Made by a program: the position numbers and the translations under genes
DNA from: Sphacelaria rigidula
Lineage: Eukaryota; Phaeophyceae; Sphacelariales
Assembly: GCA_964200075.2 (NCBI GenBank)
Contig: CAXNAA020000107.1
Coordinates: 1-27,973 of the forward strand
Direction: 5' to 3'
DNA: 27,973 bases
Shown: positions 21,001 to 27,973 of the stretch, in pieces
How positions within the stretch are numbered: the first letter of the stretch is position 1
How the letters are laid out: each line of letters starts with the position of its first letter
The notes under the pieces: model-generated
The model's input: the letters and a program-made list of their open reading frames with translations, nothing else
What the model was told of the DNA's origin: nothing
Databases searched by the model: none

Positions 21001-24000
21001 GAGCATGTTCATCGCTCCGAAGAAGGATACCTGTCGATTTGGCCAAAGCGTTGGGTAAAAAGCAAAGAAATATTGACCGTGCCGACATCAAACATCAAGG
21101 GGATTCGAAATCGTTTGCACAAACGCACCCACTGCCGAGGGGTCAAGCGACTGTACGATGATCTGAGTGGCTTCACCTTGGTGGTCTTGATGGGGTTATA
21201 CTGGTAGTGTACGGGAGACGCCGGGCAAGCCAAGTTGTAGATCTGGTCCACTTCCGCCCGAAACGGCTCTGTGATGTCATGTCGCACGAACTCAAAGTTG
21301 GGGCGGTCGAACAGGTCCTGCGAGCACGACAGTTGAGAGATTGAGAATGACGCGCGCTGTCAGAACATTCGAATGAAATGGCCTTGTATAGTAAAGAGCG
21401 CTTACCGCGGTATCAGGGCATTCCCGCGTGTGAGGCCAGCCCGTGGCTGGTCCTACTACAACTACTCTGTGCATGAATGGCGTGGAAGAATTTGCGCGTC
21501 ACCTCTGCCGCTCACGCAAAAAAAGCCGCGAAATTTGGCGGGAACAGCGGTCATCACGGTACATGCTTATGCGTAAAAGAGCTGCTGCACGCACCTGGAT
21601 GTTGAGCTTCTGACTGGTGAAGAAATTATCCAAGCAGATCACCTGCAAATTACACGGGGGTATCCATGATGTGTAGGGGCGAGGATTGAAATCAAGATGC
21701 TTGTTTATTATGTACTCGCCACCTCAAGAAAAAAGACGTCCCTATATCCCCACTCATCACGCCAGAACGCTTCATCTTTATACATGGTTCATCCGCCCAG
21801 GCGACCGCCCCCTCTTGCCACCCGAAGGGTGAAGGACAGAGACAAAGGCGAACACACTCTAGCCTTGCATAGTAGGTACAAAACCATCAACCCTTTTCTT
21901 TTTCTTTCTTGAAGGTGAGCGATCTGAGGGTCAACTTATTTTGGGCAATGGCCTAGAAAAGGTTCACCTGCTCGTTTGTGGCGTTAGGGTTAGTAATATG
22001 TGGTCGTTGTGGCGTTCGTGGACGGCGAATGGGCGAAAAAAGAGCCGAATGTGTGGGCGCCATGGTACTGTGAGAGAAGCGATGGCCCAGGATGGGTACT
22101 TTCTGGGCCGACTGGTGGCCCAGATAAAGTACGATTGAAAAATGATTCCTAGAACACGTATACGTGGCCGAAATTTGGCCTAGAAAGGGGAAGTGATTTC
22201 TGGAGGCGAGATGTCCTTCTGTGCATGGTCATATCTCGCGAGTACTGTACCAGCATGTACTTGGCGGCATTGTTGGCGGTACGGTACTGTCAGTGCTGTC
22301 TGTAGAGTATACATCAGCATCTACCAAGCCTAATGATTGTGTTCTAAAGTAGCTGGGTCGGCTGCCTGCGAAGCGTATGTAACGTAATGTGAACGGCTGC
22401 TGCTGCTTTCGCCAATAGCTGGTGGTGGTTCGTCTGTGCATGTGTGTGTGCTATGGTGCTGTCCGTGTCGTACCGTGCGTGCATCGTACCGCGTTTTGCG
22501 AGCGAACTGTGTGTCTGCTCTTGCGCGTGCGTGGATTCAAAAATGTGTTCGTCGGACCAGCGGGTCTACTCTAACGCGTGCAATGGAACTGGTTCAACTA
22601 CGAGGGTGGGTTCTGTGAATCTGCGCGTGGGGGTAGAAATACGCCGGCCGTGTGTCTGGGAGTCTAGTCCCCAGAGGGTTAACGCCACTACTTGTAGACT
22701 AGAAAAAGTCACTGAAAATAGTCGTGTCGGTCAGTTCTAGAGACTTTTTATTCAGACCGCGACTTTACAGGGTCAATTTCCATGAAAAAAGTATCTGGGA
22801 ACAGCGAGTCGTTTCCAGACAGCGTGATTTGGAAAAATATCGCCGAGAAAAGCACAGTTTTCAGTGAGACCAAACTGTCTGAAAACTGACGTTGTGTCAA
22901 ACACTCCTCACACACCGGACCCGCAATGGTACAGTCAGTGCTCCATAACGCACTCCTCACATATAAATGTGGTACAGTCACTGCAAAAATAGCTGCAGCA
23001 CTCCGTGCACTCTCTTCATGACCATAGGACAAGGGACAGACAGTTCAATTGTACACTGCTTCTTGCTTTTTCACTGGCAGCTATACTACCGTAAAATAGC
23101 AGTGTCGAGCTTGCACGTTGTATTGACTGCTCGTTTTGTTTCATACTTGTCGTGCCCGCCACCGATTGTAAACTCTATAGTATTCTGTGTACAGGAGACG
23201 GTTGCTATCGCACTACTGACTTGTCACGTGAGTTTGTTGTGAGTGGTATGGCACAAATCGTCCTGCTGCACACTGTACTGCTTGCGACACTGCCATGACA
23301 ACCGGCGGTCGGCTGAAGTAAGGGTTGATACGCCTGTCATTTCGATCCCTATTACAGTATACCAATAGCTACTGTGTGTGCTGCCATTCCATTCATGTAC
23401 CAGGAGGGGATTACGACGTGCTAGTTTACCGCCTGTGGCACAAGCACAAGATGTAAATGATCACCACCACTGTCTACAAGCTGGCTAGATGATGGCCTCG
23501 GGTGTACAAATCCCCAGATTTTTTTCGTTCGACTAGAAGGTGAGGTTTTGAAAACTGTATTTTTTTTTCAAGTTACCAAGTAAAGTCGTCCGCCCGAACT
23601 TTTTTTGTTACCTTCATTTAGTCTCAAGAAGCAGCCTTAATACATTTGATTTTTGGCGGCATACGGGCCTTGGGGAATTGGGCCTCCTGTGAAAAAATCG
23701 CCACGCGGTGCGGTATACACACTTGACTGTTGGAAAAATCATGTTACTCCGACCCATCATTTGCGCGATACCGAACATAGCTGGGTCAAGACACACAACC
23801 AGCGAAGGTATACACCGCTCGACCAGCTGGGCCAGACCCCGTGCTCCGATTGAACGAACAACGCACAGCACAGTAGTGCGGATATACTGCATCGCCAGGG
23901 TGCTACTTGCATCCGTCAGCTTGACGGCTGATGGGCTGGCATCGGCGCCAGCGCTCGCGGTCAGGGGAAGACACGACCAGCCATGGTAAGATGGGGATAT

Positions 24001-25921
24001 ACCGATACACGAGCATCGCGATGACCCACTGTTGTGGCGGCAATGTACTACTCGCTGTCTGCTTGCACCTTCGTTTCGCTGCTGCTGTTCTATCCGTCCC
24101 GGCGTACACTACAGGTTTGAATCGAATCTGTGAGCCAATCACCAGCATTCTTCACTACGAAGGTCGCATTTCATTGACGCTAGATTCCGCCGGTTCATTA
24201 CTCAAGGGCCTCTGGTTGAATTCCACATCTCACTACAAAAATATATCCAAAGATCTATATACGGGCGTTGTGCCTTCCAAGAGGATTCTAGCGCAGGCTT
24301 AGAGTCTTTCGTGCGCCCAATTTACTTTTGGCCGGATTCCCCTTTGTTCGGTCGCCCCCCAAATCTTCGAGTTGTCGGGAAATCCTTTTTTTGATTATAG
24401 GAAGCGGCCTCGGTGGTTATCGCGGAATATTCTTCCATGATTCGAGAGCATGAGGCACCGAAATTCGGATTTTCAGGAAGGCTGGTTACAGTCTCAAGTG
24501 CTCCCTGCTAGCGCACCCATAACGCGTTCATCCCTAATTATGGCTCATTTGAGGTCTACCAACGCACACTTTGCTTGGAGTACAGTTTGCACCCCCCTTG
24601 CCCGAAGTTTCTCGGTGTCCCTTGGTGTTGGGGTAAGGCCCAGGGTTGGCGTTATTTCAAAATCATACATTTCCGGGAAACTTCTCCACCCCTGGTGCAT
24701 TCCTAACTGGGCAACCGGTGTGACCATTAGTCGCTGTACTGGTGTGGTTTCGCCTTGATAGTCGTTCTTATTTTCACGGGTGCCACGAGAGTGGACATGT
24801 ACCTTGGGCTTCTTCTAGTGACCGGGGCTGCGGACCTCAGCATGAACCTGAGCACTCCAGTACTGTAGCTGCTAGGGCCAAGACTTGCATCTCGGGGGTG
24901 AATCGGTGATCCGATGAGGATGTAAAAGTGCCACGGGCGCTCGGCCAGCGCTGAAAGGGTTAAACCTACTTTCGGGTGTGCATGTGTACCGTTCTGTATC
25001 GGGTTTAGAAACGCACGAATGGTGCAAGCGCAGGTCGGATAGGGTATACTGTACCCGATAATATAGCATTTTGGGAAAGTGAAGATCCGACCCACATCCA
25101 CAGCAGCAGCCAGCCCAGTGCTGTTGTTCTCCTTTCGAGAGCCTATGCAAGTCATCGTGAATTCGTTGGGCAGGTGATGTGAGACTTTTCAAAATACGAA
25201 AATATTGGGTATACACTACTCGACCTGCCCTCGAAATGGCCGTCTGTGTAATCAGGGGACGTTCTAAAAGTCTGCGATCACAGCTGACCTGGTGACCCTC
25301 ATCCAACAGACGGCGACACAAGTGCGATCCCAAAAATCCAGCTCCTCCGGTTACTGAGAAGAACAGGTACACGCAAACGGGAACGACGACACACGGAGAG
25401 ATGACGTGTTACTGTTGTTCTATATATTTTGTTGTGTTGTAATGCACAGGGAAAAAACTACCTGCACGACAATTTCCGTTCAGTCGGCGTAACCCATGCC
25501 ATGAGCGAGAGGCGTGCGTTCTCATCTCTACACGACGAAACTCGTTCGCGATTTCTCCTTGCAAGAGTATGTATCCACAGAATCTGTCGCGCCTGGCTCT
25601 CAAAAAGGTCGAGTTTCATGGCGCATGTGCAACTTTGTGTCGACGACCAGGCGATCGTCCGATAAAGCGCTCATGGGTTATGGGTGCACAATTTGTCTAC
25701 TCGTACGCTATTATACTGGAACCATGTTTGTAGTTTGCAGTTCTCTGTAAACTGGACGGTCGTCAAAAACGTGAACGGGGTATAACCGCTCGTGACATAA
25801 CAAAACGCAATGACCATGAAGCACATCAAAAAGAGCAAGGAGTCTCACCCAGTACTCTCAAAAAGGGGTTGGCCTCGGCCTCCTTTATCCTCGCTTTGAA
25901 CTCATTCTGTGTTGCAGCCAT
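18090..25921 (-). CDS. UXS: UDP-glucuronate decarboxylase / UDP-xylose synthase, ten exons, 325 aa
   Basis: The enzyme converts UDP-glucuronate to UDP-xylose with bound NAD+, supplying xylose for wall polysaccharides and glycans. Exons on the complement: 25849-25921, 25289-25353, 21595-21642, 21177-21317, 20950-21030, 20544-20607, 19990-20121, 19005-19150, 18739-18852, 18090-18203. All introns are GT-AG and every phase agrees, giving 325 aa from ATG 25921 to TGA 18090. It is an extended SDR: GxxGxxG in [12 protein letters not shown] (residues 25-36), the NAD-ribose Asp in CLDNFF (Asp51), [16 protein letters not shown] (about 93-108), STSE (133-136), the catalytic YDEGK pair Tyr163/Lys167, [11 protein letters not shown], and [11 protein letters not shown] near the end. 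There is no membrane anchor or signal peptide, so it should be a soluble cytosolic form. NVNCTG replaces the usual NVNPIG just before the catalytic Tyr. Intron 2 is 3.6 kb and carries repeats. Confidence 0.95.
19730..19915 (+). repeat. dispersed repeat family B, copy 2 (in UXS intron 7)
   Basis: The copy contains AACGCGTTCTTGTCAAAATT, TTTTGAGGTCTCCCAACGC, CTTTGCGTAGGGAACG, GCCCGAGGGTTCCCGG and GGGGTCAGGGCTAGGGTTAG, in the same order as copies 1 and 3. It lies within an 839-bp intron (19151-19989) and is transcribed in antisense orientation relative to its plus-strand reading. Confidence 0.75.
22855..22888. repeat. perfect 10-bp inverted repeat, 14-base loop
   Basis: CAGTTTTCAG (22855-22864) and CTGAAAACTG (22879-22888) are exact reverse complements. 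It lies inside UXS intron 2. It is too short to assign a role. Confidence 0.8.
22902..22984 (+). repeat. two-unit degenerate tandem repeat
   Basis: CACTCCTCACA occurs at 22902 and 22951, and GGTACAGTCA(G/C)TGC at 22928 and 22971. The order is kept and the spacing is 49 and 43 bp, so a unit was duplicated and then trimmed. Confidence 0.6.
23765..23840 (-). other. tRNA-like (A-box/B-box-like) fragment, possibly SINE-derived
   Basis: On the minus strand, GGCCCAGCTGGTCGAGCGG (ending near 23815) looks like the D-arm/A-box of a tRNA gene. GTTCGGTATCGC (23765-23776) is a poor B-box at about the right distance. I could not pair a proper acceptor stem or T-stem, so this is not a functional tRNA gene. 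A tRNA-derived SINE fragment is one explanation. Confidence 0.2.
24500..24690 (+). repeat. dispersed repeat family B, copy 3 (in UXS intron 2)
   Basis: The copy contains AACGCGTTCATCC, TTTGAGGTCTACCAACGCAC, ACTTTGCTTGGAG, TTGCCCGAAG, a GGGGTAAGGCCCAGGGTTGG block and TTCAAAATCATA. Together with copies 1 and 2 it defines the family. Confidence 0.75.
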
Positions 25922-27315
25922 GTTGTCAGTGGTTGTTCCTGCGCGTCCTTGTGTTGTATTGTCCGGCTATGTGGCGTGTGACGGACGGTGCGGAGGGTGC
26001 GATGAAGATCGTTTGGGATATCTCACATCGATACTAGTTCTGACCACCAAGGTTCAGTCATAATCCATGTATTTTTTAGATAGAACATTTTTCTCCGACC
26101 AAGCTCCGACCAAGCTCCGACATTATCTCTTACTATCAACGACACAAAATTAATCAATCAAGCATATCGGTTGGAAAGGTGGCGCCTGAGCCGCAGTTTA
26201 TCACCATACCATCCTGCCTGTAGTGTATATCTTATATTACGTATTATGTTTTTTCTCGCGCTATTTGTTAGCGGGATTTGTTATCATCATCCAAGTACAA
26301 TACCGTGCGGAAATTACCGTCTGCAGCACACGGGTGTTTTCCTCTCGACGGGGATGTGCCGTTGTCCAGGAATCTTCAATCTACAATCTCCCTATCGCGG
26401 GTCTGAATGAGGACCCTGATGGGGTGACTAAAACGATACTGGGCCGCTGTACTGAACTTGGTACAAGGGTACGCTCACGACAAATCAATCTACAATCTGC
26501 ACTCACGCAGAGATGATAGCGACGCGGAGGCGACAGGCGCCACGAGGATTGAAGCAGTGAACAAAATGAAGGTATATGCGAATTGATACCTGTGCTTGTT
26601 ACGGTTTTTCTCTCTGTTGTTGTTTTGTGCTCCCTTGCTCTTACCCTCTCACAGCGTTTGAAAGTGTCTCGTATTCTCCATTACTCAAGTCGATCTCCCA
26701 CTCCGAAATCGCCCGTATCACTTAACTCTATACGGATGTTCGTACTGATATCGCATCTGTCTGTGGTTATATTGGGCACAAATCTACGACAGTGCCAAGC
26801 TACGGGGGGGGGGGTCAAGACAGGATGGATCAACAGCAACGATTTTTGGTTACGGCAGGTATGGTACTGCCGCCGAGAGAGTTGTAAAAACTCGCGAATT
26901 TTACCCCTGGCGTGCTTGTTGCCCTTCAGCTGTAACTGCAACTCTACACGTCAGCACCGCAATCACTTTCCAGCGATTCCGAGCGTCAAAGCTGGCGTCC
27001 TTGTAGTGTGATGCTCTGCCTAGACTCTCAGTCCCCAAGCGATCACTTTATGTACGCGGGACATGTTCATGTCCTAGATCGCACAACAGCTGGCATAGGC
27101 ATCAGAATACCCTTGACCTCACGAGCGGGTGCGGAAATCACCTACATTCTGAGAATCGACTTCGCTTTTATATTTGGCAGGATCACTTCCCATCCGCCAT
27201 AGCCTTAAAGTGTACCCGCGGCTGACGTCGCAACGCTCAGCCACAGCAATATCAGTCAAGGCGGTGTGTTTGCCAGCGATAATCTTCGAGGATATAAGGC
27301 CGTGTCCTGTCGAAA
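25922..27315. other. region upstream of the UXS start
   Basis: The UXS 5' UTR and promoter should begin here on the minus strand. A small tandem repeat lies about 170 bp upstream of the ATG. A G11 tract is at 26804-26814. The longest frame (plus strand, 26583-27011) begins with a hydrophobic stretch but matches nothing I know. No neighbouring gene was identified. Confidence 0.45.
26093..26121 (+). repeat. 11-bp tandem repeat upstream of UXS
   Basis: CTCCGACCAAG is present twice in full (26093-26103, 26104-26114) and once in part (26115-26121). It is 172 bp upstream of the UXS start codon on the opposite strand. A promoter role is only a possibility. Confidence 0.85.
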
Positions 27316-27499
27316 CCAAAAAAAGAAGCTGGAAGAGCAATAAGTGTCCAAAAGCTGCATGTTGATTAGTCGCGGCAAGGGTGGCCGACGACTAATACAC
27401 TTGCCCGGCGACTAATCAACATGCTGCCGGCCACCCTTGCCGCGACTAATCAACATGCTGCTGTTGGATGTTTGTTACTCGTCCCTCTTCGTTTTTTGG
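27316..27499. repeat. foldback repeat: 72-bp inverted arms around a 40-bp spacer
   Basis: Positions 27316-27387 and the reverse complement of 27428-27499 align without gaps over 72 bp, about 85% by hand count. The inner 31 bp (27357-27387 / 27428-27458) are identical. The spacer holds an extra partial copy: CGACTAATCAACATGCTG occurs at 27409-27426 and again at 27443-27460. Weaker similarity continues outward on both sides. This looks like a foldback element or the centre of a larger palindrome. Confidence 0.9.
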
Positions 27500-27973
27500 T
27501 CTTGATGAGACACAGACTGAAAATGTTGACAAGTGATACGTTGCCAATAAAGGTCCGCCGACCGGGATAGAGTTTCGTCGTTGGACCTGGTAATGGAAGA
27601 TTAGTAACTCGCAATTGATGGTTCTCGAAAAAAATATAGTTGGTTATTTTACACAGCATATTCACAGCATATACTCGACATCTGATGATGCAGCCCACCA
27701 AAACAGTGCTTCACTTAAATACAATTGCTGATACACCTAAGATACACGGATGTGCCTAGTCGGAGTCTGGAACCCCTGTCTGTTTTTTTTTATACTGAAA
27801 TTCGTACGAGCTGGGCCACCCTAAAAGCGGCTAAAAGTTGCTCACACCACAGCTTTCCTAATTTCCCGAATGAACCCGATGTAAGGATATCACTGTGAAC
27901 TGCAGACCCACCTGATGACAAAAGACTGCGTCGCTGTTCGATTGGCGTCGTATTGCCGATGACGTTATTGTAC
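27500..27973. other. right edge of the window
   Basis: Apart from weak continuation of the foldback similarity to about 27570, I see nothing recognisable here. A T9-10 tract lies near 27783. Confidence 0.4.

Larger units (their letters stand above)
21643..25288 (-). other. UXS intron 2 (3,646 bp)
   Basis: This is by far the longest intron in the gene; the others are 146-839 bp. It contains family B copy 3, a short hairpin (22855-22888), a degenerate two-unit tandem repeat (22902-22984) and a GGTATACACnnCTCGACC motif near 23808, with a relative at 25208. No coding exon of another gene was recognised inside it. The size fits growth by repeat insertion. Confidence 0.75.

Noticed and set aside
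26583-27011. 142-codon frame with a hydrophobic start resembling a signal peptide
   Set aside because: Beyond the hydrophobic stretch it has no pattern, crosses a G11 tract, and no family could be named.
1-27973. CRISPR array, bacterial operon or phage-like system
   Set aside because: No regularly spaced identical repeats with unique spacers; gene structure is eukaryotic with spliceosomal introns.

Overview
The window looks like nuclear DNA of an intron-rich eukaryote. Three conserved genes on both strands are split by GT-AG introns of about 150 bp to 3.6 kb. Spacers are long and full of worn repeats, and no bacterial-type operon is visible. Large introns, mid-range GC and a well-conserved UDP-xylose synthase suggest a stramenopile, possibly a brown alga. 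That placement is an inference; nothing in the window is diagnostic.

Layout. 1-4.7 kb: a worn-out DNA transposon. Its + strand transposase relic (about 1031-4174) resembles the IS630/Tc1-mariner-like DDE family and is broken by frameshifts, stops and loss of the third catalytic acid. A short inverted repeat (486-501 / 4614-4629) may be what is left of its ends. 4.2-6.2 kb: no gene, one clear hairpin. 6.2-7.64 kb (- strand): large 3' exon of a TIPIN/Swi3/Csm3-type replication fork protection protein, with an RPA-binding-like helix; its 5' exon(s) were not found. 7.6-11.5 kb: repeats, including a degenerate ~43-bp minisatellite in three blocks around a membrane-protein-like open frame. 11.5-14.29 kb (+ strand): a three-exon NUP35/Nup53 nucleoporin gene. 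14.3-17.4 kb: no recognised gene. 17.4-17.5 kb (- strand): one terminal-exon-like segment of unknown identity. 18.09-25.92 kb (- strand): a complete ten-exon UDP-glucuronate decarboxylase (UDP-xylose synthase) gene encoding 325 aa. 25.9-28 kb: upstream DNA of that gene and a foldback repeat at 27.3-27.5 kb.

The three host genes serve unrelated jobs: replication fork stability, nuclear pore structure, and nucleotide-sugar supply for cell-wall polysaccharides. They show no operon-like relation. The accessory signal is in the repeats: a dispersed ~180-bp family with one intergenic copy and two copies inside UXS introns, a second family with copies at 0.3 and 14.9 kb, the foldback, and the dying transposon. 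I found no convincing new multi-gene system. The best leads are the datable decay of the transposase, the repeat families, and the unexplained open frames at 8.65-9.04 kb, 15.44-15.81 kb and 17.40-17.52 kb.
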